From Mycobacterium neglectum (lineage in GTDB: Bacteria > Actinomycetota > Actinomycetes > Mycobacteriales > Mycobacteriaceae), in assembly GCF_002591975.1 (NCBI RefSeq), contig NZ_NVQE01000032.1:1-64000 (forward strand): 64,000 bases of DNA, read 5' to 3'. The translations under genes and the position numbers were made by a program. Below the pieces are notes generated by a model that saw only the letters and a list, made by a program, of their open reading frames with translations, was not told where the DNA came from and did no database searches. How positions within the stretch are numbered: position 1 is the stretch's first letter; each line of letters starts with the position of its first letter. Shown here one piece after another: positions 16,082 through 25,543 of the stretch.

Positions 16082-17101
16082 CTAAGCCTTGAACTCGCTG
16101 AGGATTTCCTCAGCGGCGGTGTGGATGTAATCCGAACTCGCGACGTCGGGGATCGTGAACAGGAACGTGTCGATTCCGGCCTCGCGGTAAGCGTTGATTC
16201 GCGCGATGCATTCCTGCGGTGAACCGACCATGAGTCCGGTTTCGGGTATGGAGGCGAATTCTTGCCGGACCCGCGCCTCCTGCTCGGCGGATTCGGTCGG
16301 CGCAAGCAACGTCGTCACGGAGAGTCTCAGGGTGGCGGGGTCGCGCCCCACCTCGGCGCATGCGTCGTCCAGATACTCCCTTCGCTGGCCCACCCTCTCG
16401 GGTGGCCACCAGCGAATGTTGATGCCCTGAGCGGAGTGGGCCGCGATCCGCTGTACGCGGTCCCCTTCGCCGCCCACCCACAGCGGCGGATGGGGCTTCT
16501 GCACCGGCGGCGGGTCGCAGATGGCACCGTCCAGTGTGTAGAACCGGCCCGCGTACACGGGATTTGGCTCTGTCCAAATGGTTTTCATGACGTCGAGAGC
16601 CTCGCCAAGCGCGGCGACCCGTTCGCCTGCCGGCGGGAACGGAATGCCGTACGCCTCGAATTCACGCTTGAACCAGCCGGCGCCCAGACCCAGATCGAGT
16701 CGTCCCTCGGAGATGACATCCAGCGTGGCTGCCATCTTGGCCAGCACCGCGGGGTGGCGGTAGGAGTTGCACAGCACGCTGGTGCCCAGGCGGATGCGCG
16801 TCGTGTCGCGAGCCAGCGCCGCGAGTGCCGTCCACCCTTCCAGGAGGGGCATCGATGCCGAGGGCACGCCTCGTGTGCCCTGCGGCACGCCTCCTGCGGA
16901 CGTGATGCCTGCGTCGTGAACATAATCTTCTGGGCTCGTGGTCAGGAAGTGGTCGCACAGCCAGATCGATTCGAAGCCGTAGCCTTCGGCGAGGTTGGAC
17001 ACCCGGACCATTTCGGGGTACTCGCTGACCGCCAGGCCATTGATGGTGAGCGCCAGAATCAATCCGAACTTCGGGTCATCGGCGGCGACGCTGGGCACCA
17101 C
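16082..17101 (-). CDS. LLM-class F420-dependent oxidoreductase
   Basis: A 339-aa luciferase-like TIM barrel. Typical blocks: AEGYGFESIWLCDHFLTTSPEDY, TTRIRLGTSVLCNSYRHPAVLAKMAATLDVISEGRLDLGLGAGWFKREFEAYGIPFPP and PHPPLWVGGEGDRV. These mark the mycobacterial F420-dependent LLM oxidoreductases. The substrate is unknown. The start is GTG. The Ddn-type gene follows on the same strand 68 bp downstream, so the pair may be co-transcribed and share F420H2. Confidence 0.88.
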   Translation of the reverse strand: MVPSVAADDPKFGLILALTINGLAVSEYPEMVRVSNLAEGYGFESIWLCDHFLTTSPEDYVHDAGITSAGGVPQGTRGVPSASMPLLEGWTALAALARDTTRIRLGTSVLCNSYRHPAVLAKMAATLDVISEGRLDLGLGAGWFKREFEAYGIPFPPAGERVAALGEALDVMKTIWTEPNPVYAGRFYTLDGAICDPPPVQKPHPPLWVGGEGDRVQRIAAHSAQGINIRWWPPERVGQRREYLDDACAEVGRDPATLRLSVTTLLAPTESAEQEARVRQEFASIPETGLMVGSPQECIARINAYREAGIDTFLFTIPDVASSDYIHTAAEEILSEFKA

Positions 17102-17476
17102 TAACTTCTATCAGTCGACTTAGCCTGCCGCGTCCTTCTTGTGCAAGTCCCGCCAACGCGCGTCAGACCTCGGCGCGAGGTTAGCGGAGGGAGAAGCGTA
17201 CGCTTACTCGGAAAAGTGGAAGCGTCAACCACGGTGCTCTGACAGCTATTTCGTTTCTTCCTCAGCCATCCCCCGGTTCTCGCTGATATATCCAGCGTAA
17301 TCGGTTAGTCCCAGAACTGGGAGACCATTCCTAGCCCTGACAGCAATGTCAATAAGTCCACTAATTGACGCTTGCGTCGAAGATCTGAAATAGCACAGAA
17401 AAGTTTGCCGAAAGGCACATCTGGCTGTTACGTTCCGAGCACTTTGCTGTGCAGGATCTGACGAGGGACGTGGGCA
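17102..17476. other. Intergenic gap, regulatory region of the 687-aa secreted protein
   Basis: 375 bp between divergent genes, with G+C below the neighbourhood between about 17230 and 17440. It contains a short perfect inverted repeat (TCCCAG-aa-CTGGGA, 17309-17322). It must hold promoters for the LLM gene (minus) and the secreted protein (plus). No gene is seen. Confidence 0.5.
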
Positions 17477-19540
17477 ATGGCCAAGCACAGATCGAAACGG
17501 GATCACAAACTCGTCAAGAAAGCGTCGGTGGCAGGGGGCGCAGCTGTGACCGTGACGGCAATGACGCTGAGCCTGGCCTCGCCGGCATCGGCCGCCTTGC
17601 TCGACGACCAACTCGACGTCTTCGGTTTGACCTCGTCGGCCGAGTCGATCCCGGATATCCCTGGGGTCAACATCATCACGACCGGGTCGCCGTTCGGCCT
17701 GCTGAGCATCTTCGGCGACGACCCATTCTGGGTTCCGGCACTGCCGTCGAGGATCGCCGACGAGATCAACGGCACGCCCTATCTGCCGGGCGGCGACATA
17801 GATATCCCCGTCACGGTCCCCAACCCGGCATACATCCCAAGCTGCACAGACACGAGAATCTGTCCGCCGAAAACGATTACGGGAAGCCTTGACCTCGATC
17901 TGGTCAGTTTGCGCATTCCGGTGGTCCTTGCGTTCGGCCTCGGCGCGCTGGCCACCGGCATGGCCTACCCGCAGGTCGAAGACGAGCTTCCCAATCAACC
18001 GGGCGGCACGGGGCCCAATGCCCCGTCGGGGTCAAGCGTCACGATCGTGCCCATGCTGTTGGTGCTGAACCCCGGTCGCAATGACGGCGGTGTCGCCGCC
18101 AGGTTCGCGTCACTCTTCGCCATACTTGGAATCGACACTGCCACCAATGATTTCGAGGTCCAGACGGACGGAAACGCCGTGCTGGTTCCGGTCAAGGTCG
18201 ATGTCGGATTGCAGAACCACCCGATATCCGACTTCGCGGCGTGGCCGAACCCTGTCACGTTGCTCAACAACGCGTCGGCGCTGGCCTTCCCGACGTACAT
18301 CGTGCGCGGTTCCGATCTCAGCGGGGTCGGACTACAAACTCTTAATCCGCTGGTAGCCAACATGGTCGGCAACTTCGGCTCCGCGCTCATCGGCGACGGC
18401 CTCACCGTCGACCTTCCCGGCGCGCTCCCGAACATCGACCTGTCGAGGGCAGAGTCGATCCTCACACTGGACCCGGTCCTCACCAGCCTGCTGGGTGACA
18501 CGTTCCCGGGAATCGATATCGAGATCCCCAACGGCCCGGAGTCGGAGGACAGGTACGAGGCACTCAATCAGTACTTCACGATCGAGAACGGCGCGCAGCC
18601 CATGCTCGAGCCTTCTCGTTATCCGACCGACCTTTTGAGCGTCCTGACTGGGCAGACGATCACCAACCCGTTCGCCGATGCCGTTGAGCCTGCCATCAGC
18701 ATGTTGGGAAATCTCGGCTACACCAACGTCGTTCAGTACGGTGCCGACCCGAACGACTTCCGTGATGACTACCAGCGCGACTTCAGCGACAACTTCGGTG
18801 GCAACGGCGGAGAAGCCATGCCATTCTTCAGCTTCCCGGAGAACGTCAAATGGGAAGCAGTACCGGCGGACCTCGCCAAGGCGTTGGTCGGCGGAACCCA
18901 GGACGCGTTCTTCTACGGCGGCATTCCGGGACTCAACAATCCGCCGCCCTCGTACCGCGACAATCCGCTCGGCCTCGTCGTCGATCTCCTCGAACAACTC
19001 GGCGGGTCAATCAATTTGAGCAGTCTCACCGATCTGGGACCTTTGAATGATGCGGGCGACGTGCTGGCCGCGATCGATGCCGCCGGGGGCAGCGCAGGTC
19101 TGCGTAATCTGGGTTCGGCGACTCCGCTCGCCGCGACCGCAGTACCCGATCAGAATGCCGCGAGCATGACCGTCAGCACTGATACGCCGCCCGCATCGCC
19201 CACCCCGCCGCAGGGTGGCACCAACGGAGATGGCGCGCTCGCCGAGACACCGGCCACCCTCACGGCGGATGACATCGCGGACACCCCACGTCCTCGGTTG
19301 AGGTTGGGGCGAGGCAGCGTCAATCCGTCGACCAGCAGCGACGAACCCGGCGCCAATATCGGATCGTCTGGCCCCAGCTCGATTCGGCGGGCGATTTCCG
19401 GTACCCGTGAAAACATTCGCGACTCCATCGGCGATTTCACCAAGGGCGTCAGCGACGCCACCAGGAACATAACGAGGGCCGCGACCGGCGGTGGGGCGGG
19501 CGGCGACGACGATCCATCCAGCGATGGGAATTCGGAATAG
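17477..19540 (+). CDS. Large secreted mycobacterial protein of unknown function
   Basis: 687 aa. An extended, very basic n-region (MAKHRSKRDHKLVKKAS) precedes a hydrophobic core and an AXA cleavage site (SPASA-ALLDDQ). The mature part (about 45-560) is a folded, Gly/Pro/Asn-rich domain with motifs such as ASALAFPTYIVRGSDL and YTNVVQYGADPNDF. The last 120 residues are low-complexity (PTPPQGG, TPRPRLRLGRG) and end in a charged Gly/Asp-rich tail. The general style recalls the C-terminal domains of PE-PPE proteins, but there is no PE or PPE N-terminus and no GxSxG serine. I cannot assign a function. It is monocistronic. Confidence 0.8.
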   Translation: MAKHRSKRDHKLVKKASVAGGAAVTVTAMTLSLASPASAALLDDQLDVFGLTSSAESIPDIPGVNIITTGSPFGLLSIFGDDPFWVPALPSRIADEINGTPYLPGGDIDIPVTVPNPAYIPSCTDTRICPPKTITGSLDLDLVSLRIPVVLAFGLGALATGMAYPQVEDELPNQPGGTGPNAPSGSSVTIVPMLLVLNPGRNDGGVAARFASLFAILGIDTATNDFEVQTDGNAVLVPVKVDVGLQNHPISDFAAWPNPVTLLNNASALAFPTYIVRGSDLSGVGLQTLNPLVANMVGNFGSALIGDGLTVDLPGALPNIDLSRAESILTLDPVLTSLLGDTFPGIDIEIPNGPESEDRYEALNQYFTIENGAQPMLEPSRYPTDLLSVLTGQTITNPFADAVEPAISMLGNLGYTNVVQYGADPNDFRDDYQRDFSDNFGGNGGEAMPFFSFPENVKWEAVPADLAKALVGGTQDAFFYGGIPGLNNPPPSYRDNPLGLVVDLLEQLGGSINLSSLTDLGPLNDAGDVLAAIDAAGGSAGLRNLGSATPLAATAVPDQNAASMTVSTDTPPASPTPPQGGTNGDGALAETPATLTADDIADTPRPRLRLGRGSVNPSTSSDEPGANIGSSGPSSIRRAISGTRENIRDSIGDFTKGVSDATRNITRAATGGGAGGDDDPSSDGNSE

Positions 19541-19575
19541 GTCAAGCGTCCGCACGCCGGTCGTGCGCGCTGAAA

Positions 19576-19758
19576 TCACTTGCGAGCTCGCCATAATGCG
19601 ATCAATACGCTGAGGCCAACACCGAGCGCGAAGATCGCGAGCACGAGATGGCGTGGCCCATTCTCAGTCACGACAAACGCGGCGAGCTGAAGTGCTCCCG
19701 CGATGAGAGCGAGCACCGCGAAGAGCAGGGCAGCAATCTGCAGTCTCCTGGTCGACAC
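19576..19758 (-). CDS. Small two-helix membrane protein
   Basis: 60 aa: MSTRRLQIAALLFAVLALIAG...LVLAIFALGVGLSVLIALWRARK, two hydrophobic helices with basic ends and a GTG start. Such tiny membrane proteins are common and often conserved in mycobacteria; the function is unknown. It lies 36 bp from the end of the convergent secreted-protein gene. Confidence 0.6.
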   Translation of the reverse strand: MSTRRLQIAALLFAVLALIAGALQLAAFVVTENGPRHLVLAIFALGVGLSVLIALWRARK

Positions 19759-19838
19759 CCACCAGCGTACGTCGCATCGCAGCTGTAACTACGAGACCGC
19801 TGCGCGGCGGCTTCCGGATAGCGTTGTGCTGCTGAAGT

Positions 19839-20093
19839 TCACCCGGTCGTGAAGTGGTTCGTCGCCGTCATGATCGTCTGCGCACCGAAACCGAAACCAG
19901 CGGGCCTCTCGCCGGGCGCAGGAGCAGGAGCCGGCTGGGGCCGCTGATCGGCGCGTTCTGCGGGCGGGGCCGTCGCTGACGAAGGAGTGTCAGCCACAGC
20001 CGCTTCGTCGGCTGACGCCACTCCGGAGGCAGTTCCCAGGCCGATCGCGATGGCGGACGCGCTGACTAGTAGTGCAAGATTAAGGGTCCTCAT
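19839..20093 (-). CDS. Small exported Pro/Ala-rich protein
   Basis: 84 aa with a clear signal peptide (MRTLNLALLVSASAIAIGLGTASGVASA, cleavage before DEAAV) and a short Pro/Ala-rich mature region ending GFGFGAQTIMTATNHFTTG. A good ribosome site (GGGAG, 6 nt) precedes the ATG. No family is recognised. Confidence 0.65.
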   Translation of the reverse strand: MRTLNLALLVSASAIAIGLGTASGVASADEAAVADTPSSATAPPAERADQRPQPAPAPAPGERPAGFGFGAQTIMTATNHFTTG

Positions 20094-20237
20094 GGTGGTC
20101 TCCCGTTGGTTTGTCGCTATTTGGAGGTCGAACCTGTCTCAAGGAAATAGTCGCGGCTACGTCGCGATGACGTAATCCCCGGCGAGTCAGATTCCACCTC
20201 CGCCCGAGGAAGACTTTCCTATCCGCCAGGCAAGAAC

Positions 20238-21890
20238 TCAGGCGTCGACATCCATTTCGACGAGGACCCGGCGCAGTAGCTTTCCGGTGGCGTTTCGGGG
20301 TAGCTCGTCGATGAAGACCACATCGCGAGGCACCTTGTGTCGCGCCAGGTTGTCCTTCACGAACTGCTTGACCTCGGCCGCGTCCAGTGCCACGCCCGGC
20401 TCGGAAACAACGAAGGCGCGCAACCGCTTTCCGAACTCGACGTCATCCACACCGACCACAGCCACCTCGGCGACATCATCGCGCTCTTCGAGCAGATTCT
20501 CCACTTCCTGCGGGAACACGTTCTCGCCGCCGGACACGATCATGTCGTCGTCGCGGCCGTCCACGAACAGCAGCCCGTTCTCGTCGAAATGCCCCATGTC
20601 GCCGCTGGACATGTAGCCGTCCACGATCTGCTTGTTGCGGCCATCGGTGTATCCGGAAAACGGTGCGCCGTTGCGGATGAAGATCCGACCGCGACGGTTC
20701 ACACCGTGAACCCGTTGATCGTGCTCGTCGTACAGCACCACCTCGCAGGTCACCGGAGCACGGCCGGCGGTGCCGGGCGCGGCCCGCAGTTCAGTAGGCG
20801 TAGCGACGGTCGCGATGGCGCATTCGGTGGAGCCGTACATGTTGTACAAAACATCACCGAAGGTGTCCTGCACCCGGTTCGACAGGTCCGGGCTCAGGGC
20901 CGATCCGGCGATCAGGATCACCTTCAGCGACGACGTGTCGTACTTGGCGATCACGTCGGGCGGAAGTTCGACCATGCGGTGCAGCATCGTCGGAACCGCG
21001 ACCAGCATGTCGGCCTTGTGGTCGGCCATGAGCTTCAACGTGTTCTCCGCCTTGAACCGTCTGGCCGTCACCACCTTGTTGCCCAATGCGGCGCCGACGG
21101 TGTAGGTGGCCCACCCGGTGCTGTGGAAGATGGGCGACACGATGACCATGGTTCCCTTGCGCGGGAACGGGATTCGGTCGACGATCTGTGCCGTGGCAAG
21201 GGGGGACACCGTGTCTCGCGGCGCACCCTTGGGGAGGCCGGTCGTGCCGCTGGTGAGGATGACTGACCCGCCCGCTTTGCTCGGCGGGGCCAGCGGCTCG
21301 GTGGAGTTCGTCGCGATGATGTCGTCAAGGGTCTGCGCGCCGGGGGGCAAGTCTGCGCCGTCGTCGACCCACGTGAGCACACGCGGCAGGTTGGCGGGCA
21401 GTGCGTCGAGCAGGCCGAGGAACTCACTGTCGTGCAGGACGACGGTCACGTTCTCGCGCTCGCACACCTCGGCGAACTGGGGTTTGGCGAAACCGGTGTT
21501 CATCAAGACCATCCGGGCGCCGAGCTTGCCGCACGCGGCCATGGTGATGACAAGACCGCGGTGGTCGCGGCACAGCACGCCGACCACCGAGCCCGCGGAG
21601 ATACCCAGTTTCTGCAAGCCGTGCGCCAACGCCCACGACTGGTCATCAACTTGCTTGTAGGTCAACGTCCCACGCTCGTCGACGACCGCGGGCAGGGTCG
21701 CATACTTGCGACCACCCTGGATCGCCATCGTGGCCTGCGGGCCGTAGACGCCCGCGAGCTTGGCGGTCTGAACGCCCGAACCAAGGTCCTTCAGATCGAT
21801 GATTCCGGTGTCGACGAGCCGTTTCGCCGCGCGCGCCGACTCGCTCAGCTGCTGCAACTTCTGCCGAATGCCGGCCAGCACATCAGCCAT
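20238..21890 (-). CDS. FadD-type long-chain acyl-CoA synthetase
   Basis: A 550-aa ANL-superfamily adenylating enzyme: P-loop LTSGTTGLPKGAPR, substrate-region FHSTGW, A5 motif YGSTE, hinge GRDDDMIVSGGENVFPQEVE and the C-terminal Lys in NATGKLLRR. It should activate a fatty or other carboxylic acid to the CoA ester. The N-terminal AKRLVDTGIIDLKD region is like the FadD2/FadD12 type of mycobacterial ligases; which paralogue cannot be settled by eye. A strong ribosome site (AGGAGG) precedes the ATG. It is monocistronic. Confidence 0.88.
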   Translation of the reverse strand: MADVLAGIRQKLQQLSESARAAKRLVDTGIIDLKDLGSGVQTAKLAGVYGPQATMAIQGGRKYATLPAVVDERGTLTYKQVDDQSWALAHGLQKLGISAGSVVGVLCRDHRGLVITMAACGKLGARMVLMNTGFAKPQFAEVCERENVTVVLHDSEFLGLLDALPANLPRVLTWVDDGADLPPGAQTLDDIIATNSTEPLAPPSKAGGSVILTSGTTGLPKGAPRDTVSPLATAQIVDRIPFPRKGTMVIVSPIFHSTGWATYTVGAALGNKVVTARRFKAENTLKLMADHKADMLVAVPTMLHRMVELPPDVIAKYDTSSLKVILIAGSALSPDLSNRVQDTFGDVLYNMYGSTECAIATVATPTELRAAPGTAGRAPVTCEVVLYDEHDQRVHGVNRRGRIFIRNGAPFSGYTDGRNKQIVDGYMSSGDMGHFDENGLLFVDGRDDDMIVSGGENVFPQEVENLLEERDDVAEVAVVGVDDVEFGKRLRAFVVSEPGVALDAAEVKQFVKDNLARHKVPRDVVFIDELPRNATGKLLRRVLVEMDVDA

Positions 21891-22032
21891 CGGCCCTCCT
21901 CACCTCGACATTTCGATGCACAGTAGCAGTCACAAGTGAATGCCGAATCTGGGCCGTCGCCTTAGCTACTCCTCGTCGGGCGACCGATGGCGGTCCGACG
22001 ACCTCGATCTTCTAGATCGCCGTCGTTGCGAT

Positions 22033-22923
22033 TCAGTCGGCGTCAAAGTCGGCCGTCGGTAACGGCTCTGGGGGTGACACCGCCGCCAGGTTCAAGGCGG
22101 CAGCGGTGGCGGGGCCGACGATGCCGTCGACCTTCAGACCCCGGCTACGTCGCTGAAATTCCCTGACCGCGGCCTCGGTTTGACTTCCGTATATCCCGTC
22201 GATGACCAGATCTCCGGCATACGGCCTGTAGCCGTACTTGAGCCGGCGCTGCAGCTGTGCGACCTGGGATCCCGTAGAGCCGTGGAAGAGCAGCACATCG
22301 GCGAACTGACCGACAGGTACCGGCGGTCTCGGTGTCGGCGCCGGGTCGGCAATGACGCCGATACGGGCTTGAATGTCGATGCGCAAGATGTCCATGTCGA
22401 TGGCACCCGGATCCCATTTGCCTTGCGCGCGGCCCGCATACTCCTTGTGCCCGATCGTGCGACTGGCGTTCTGCGCGAGGCGGTGATTGATCGCGGCGCA
22501 GCTTCGAACGAGCGCGTCATACTGCGCAGCGGGCCAGTTTCTACGGTGTCGCGCTGTCGGGCTTGTTCCGCTGTTGGCGCATTCGATTCCGATCATGTGC
22601 CAGTTGGCCATATTGGTCGGCAGCCACGGATACATGCCGATGCCGGCATGCCAGGCGACCCCTACCGCCACCACGGTCACGGTGCCATCCCTCGCGATAT
22701 GCAGCTGCGACAGCGGGCCGGCCAGATCGGGCCTGCCCTCGGCGATGGAGGCGGCGCTGGCGTTGTCCGATCCGGTGTGATGCACCATCACCCCGCGGAT
22801 GTCCTTGAAATCCCCGTGGCCGCGGTTCCGCCACCCGGGGAATTCGACAAGCCTGACACCCTCGGCCCGTAATACGTCGGCGAGCCAGACCGGGTCACCG
22901 GTCCACGGTCGTGTCTGGGCCAC
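22033..22923 (-). CDS. N-acetylmuramoyl-L-alanine amidase with peptidoglycan-binding domain
   Basis: 296 aa. The N-terminal amidase-2/PGRP domain has zinc-site residues in RGVMVHHTGS, HAGIG and GHKEYAG.AQGKWDPG; the C-terminal PG-binding-1 domain is a three-helix repeat (VAQLQRRLKYGYRPYAGDLVIDGIYGSQTEAAVREFQRRSRGLKVDGIVG). It cleaves the amide between MurNAc and L-Ala. The domain pair is also that of mycobacteriophage lysins, but no phage genes are near and mycobacteria carry a chromosomal homologue. No signal peptide is seen, so export, if any, is not explained. The start is GTG. Confidence 0.87.
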   Translation of the reverse strand: MAQTRPWTGDPVWLADVLRAEGVRLVEFPGWRNRGHGDFKDIRGVMVHHTGSDNASAASIAEGRPDLAGPLSQLHIARDGTVTVVAVGVAWHAGIGMYPWLPTNMANWHMIGIECANSGTSPTARHRRNWPAAQYDALVRSCAAINHRLAQNASRTIGHKEYAGRAQGKWDPGAIDMDILRIDIQARIGVIADPAPTPRPPVPVGQFADVLLFHGSTGSQVAQLQRRLKYGYRPYAGDLVIDGIYGSQTEAAVREFQRRSRGLKVDGIVGPATAAALNLAAVSPPEPLPTADFDAD

Positions 22924-22959
22924 GTATTACCTTGACGCCCAATCCTGGGGGAGCAGGGG

Positions 22960-23826
22960 CTACGGTGCGAACGGCGCCGGGCCGGGTAGCGCGGGTGTCG
23001 CCGGAGCGGGACCCGGCGAGCGGGGCGTCGGACCCCCGCCATGCGACGGCGGCGTTTCGCCTGTGCCGGGCACAGACAGCAGTGCAGGTGCCGGGGGCCG
23101 GGCCGGAGCCGACGTAGCCGGCGCATCGGGTTGCGTATCCGCCACCCAAAGCGCCTGTAGCTTCTGCGCAGCCAGCGCCGCGCCCTGGTTCGCCATCCCG
23201 ACCTCGGGGTAGCGACTGTGCACACCGAAGCTCCTACCGTCGGGGTCGCAAACCAGGTCGTCGTCGACGCACAGGTCGATGGTCTTGTCCACGTAGCTCG
23301 GGCCGATCACGATCTGCGGGTCGTTGATTGCACGCATGAAGCGCGCTGACGGCTTCCCGAACAGCGCAACAGCTGCGACTTTGTCGGCGACCTCGGGAGG
23401 CATCGGGGCGGGCACGTCTGAAGCCGAAACGCCTTCTGGTACAGCACTGGCCGTCACGAATCCCATGACCGCTGCGCCCTGCGAGAATCCACCGAGCACC
23501 ATCTTGGTGTCAGGACAGGAGGCAGCCGTGGCGAGGATGCGGGCGCGGGCATCGCTGATTCCGTCGACAGCGGTGTGAAAGTCCGTGGTGGCGGGGTAAT
23601 TCACCGGATACACCTCAACCGACTTTGCGCCGACCTGTGAGCGCAACGAGTTGACGAACGCATCTCCGGTCGGGCCGACGCCGGGTAGCTCGGTCGTGCC
23701 TCGCGCAAATATCACCTCGGCGTCGGGACATGGTGCCGCGTGTGCAGCCGGCATGGCAGCGCCCTGCAACAGCGCGGTTGCGGCCACTGCAGCGCCGATC
23801 ACACCAACGGTTCGAAAAGCCCCCAT
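22960..23826 (-). CDS. Secreted cutinase-family esterase
   Basis: 288 aa. A signal peptide (ending AHA-APCPD) is followed by a cutinase fold with ARGTTELPGVGPTGDAFV (oxyanion region), the nucleophile elbow GGFSQGAAV, Asp within VDDDLVCDPDGRSF and His in GVHSRYPEVG. Cys pairs typical of cutinase-like (Culp) proteins are present. About 60 Pro-rich residues trail the catalytic domain. Culp proteins hydrolyse lipid esters outside the cell. It lies 36 bp upstream of the amidase on the same strand, so co-transcription is likely. Confidence 0.9.
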   Translation of the reverse strand: MGAFRTVGVIGAAVAATALLQGAAMPAAHAAPCPDAEVIFARGTTELPGVGPTGDAFVNSLRSQVGAKSVEVYPVNYPATTDFHTAVDGISDARARILATAASCPDTKMVLGGFSQGAAVMGFVTASAVPEGVSASDVPAPMPPEVADKVAAVALFGKPSARFMRAINDPQIVIGPSYVDKTIDLCVDDDLVCDPDGRSFGVHSRYPEVGMANQGAALAAQKLQALWVADTQPDAPATSAPARPPAPALLSVPGTGETPPSHGGGPTPRSPGPAPATPALPGPAPFAP

Positions 23827-23949
23827 GGCTTAATGCTGACACGGTGCGCCGCACTACGCCGGTCGAGCCATTGAATACACAGAGAACAGCCAATTATTAA
23901 AGGACCGATAAAGTTCGCGTAAGTGCCGCGTCCACCAGTGGCCACATCG

Positions 23950-24990
23950 CTATTCCACGCGATTGACCAAATCGGACAGCTGTTGGGCGGTGTAACCACC
24001 TGGACTCATGCCGCCCCTGGCCGCAGCACGAGCCGCCCGAGTCAGGGCGGCATTCACCGGAGCCGAGGTTCCCGCACGATGAGCCATTCGCACGATCTCA
24101 CCGTTGAGGTAGTCGGTCTCGACATTGCCGGTACGACGACGCAGGGACTGCGAGGTGGAATCTCCTGGTGCACTCCTGAATCCGGGTACCGTCCGTGGCG
24201 TCGGACCGTCGACACGTGCGGCAGTGGACGTCTCGAATGGCACGAATTCTATTCTCAGGCATCGCAATACGTCCTCGCCCTCGCGAATCACGGCGTCACG
24301 CAGCCAATCCACGTCGGCTCCCGGCTGGGCCAACGCGCCGATGACGTTGCTGAGATTGAGTAGGAGCTTGTTGTACTTCCATGGAGCGACGTCCTCAGGC
24401 AGCCTTACGATGATGCCCGCCCGGGACCACGATGTCTGCAGTGCTGCGAGGAAGTCGGTGTCCTGCGCCGTACCGATGGAAGCAGGCCAGCGCGAGATGT
24501 GGAACTGGCCGACAACCGGCCAGGAACGCACGATCACCTCGCCTGGCTCTATGTGCGCGGCCGGACACCAGACACAGACTCCGTAGACGCGGGCGAAGTA
24601 GCGCAGCGCGAGCTCCTCTGCGGCAACACCATTGAGGGCGGTCAGCACTGGCAGGCATTCCCCCGCGGTGGCGACGGTGCCGTCCGCAGCGACGACCGGC
24701 CGGTCGACCCATTCACGCAGCGCGGCATCCAACTGCTGCGTCTTCGTCGCAAAGACCAATACGTCGGCGTGGGTCAACCGCACCTCCTCGATCGAGGCGA
24801 CGGCAACCGACACGTGAAAGGGTCCATCCGGCGTATGCATGGTCAACCCCTCGGCCGCAAGTACTTCGGCGTTGCGACCGCGGGCCACGAGGAGGACAGG
24901 AGCATTGGCGCGAGCCAACACACCTCCGATGCAGCCCCCGATCGCCCCGGCTCCGATCACGACATACCTGTGCTGAATCTCCGAGGGCAC
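23950..24990 (-). CDS. 2-dehydropantoate 2-reductase-like protein (PanE/ApbA family)
   Basis: 346 aa. An N-terminal Rossmann motif (VIGAGAIGGCIGGVLARA) binds NADP; the central Lys/Asn lies in WKYNKLLLNLSNVI, and the helical C-terminal domain ends with an ARAAARGGMSPGGYT segment. Ketopantoate reductase makes pantoate for CoA; the low similarity of such paralogues leaves open a role on another 2-oxo acid. A GTG start with AGGAGG 6 nt upstream supports 24990. The stop lies 123 bp from the cutinase start. Confidence 0.82.
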   Translation of the reverse strand: MPSEIQHRYVVIGAGAIGGCIGGVLARANAPVLLVARGRNAEVLAAEGLTMHTPDGPFHVSVAVASIEEVRLTHADVLVFATKTQQLDAALREWVDRPVVAADGTVATAGECLPVLTALNGVAAEELALRYFARVYGVCVWCPAAHIEPGEVIVRSWPVVGQFHISRWPASIGTAQDTDFLAALQTSWSRAGIIVRLPEDVAPWKYNKLLLNLSNVIGALAQPGADVDWLRDAVIREGEDVLRCLRIEFVPFETSTAARVDGPTPRTVPGFRSAPGDSTSQSLRRRTGNVETDYLNGEIVRMAHRAGTSAPVNAALTRAARAAARGGMSPGGYTAQQLSDLVNRVE

Positions 24991-25153
24991 GCATTGCCTC
25001 CTGAACGCATTTTGACGAACGGCTGCCCTCGACGTTAGGCGTCGTTACGTGAGGGTGCACGACCTACTCACGGGCGCCTGGAATCGCCGAATTACATCGA
25101 TGTTGTTTGGCACTGCCGAATTCGGGGAACCAATACCACCGGAGGAAACGGCT

Positions 25154-25480
25154 ATGACAACTATTGAACCTCGTGACGCTCGGCGACATGGTTTCGCCGT
25201 AGCCCATGCAAGTGCGGTCGCAGTCGCATTTGCATCGGGCACATTCGCTTTGGTGGCGATGCTTGTCGGGACGCCACTGCAATTCGGTATTGCGTTGGCC
25301 TTGTGCGGTGCGGGCTGGATCGTCGCGCACTTCGTCGAGCGCCTCGCTGAGCAGGGACTCGAGCGCCGCAGACGGGCCGCCCCCGCGGCAGACCTCGTGG
25401 ACGGGTATGTGCGTTTCGACGCGCTGGTGAGGTCGCAGCGCAACGTCACCCAGAGCAGACGCACCGTATCCGTGGCCTGA
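25154..25480 (+). CDS. Small membrane protein, two hydrophobic helices
   Basis: 108 aa: a short polar start (MTTIEPRDARRHG), two hydrophobic segments (ASAVAVAFASGTFALVAMLV and FGIALALCGAGWIVAHFVERLA) and an Arg-rich C-terminus. The frame opens at 25049, but the ATG at 25154 has a textbook GGAGGAA ribosome site. It resembles small DUF-type membrane proteins of actinobacteria; the function is unknown. Confidence 0.72.
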   Translation: MTTIEPRDARRHGFAVAHASAVAVAFASGTFALVAMLVGTPLQFGIALALCGAGWIVAHFVERLAEQGLERRRRAAPAADLVDGYVRFDALVRSQRNVTQSRRTVSVA

Positions 25481-25543
25481 GTCGGGTGCGGGTGCTCCTT
25501 TTGGTGGTGGGCGTCTTTCATCGGTAGGAGTCGCCGTCGGTGA

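Noticed and set aside
22033..23826. Prophage lysis cassette (amidase plus cutinase-like LysB)
   Set aside because: No holin, tail or integrase genes are near, and the cutinase has a signal peptide; both look like normal chromosomal mycobacterial genes.
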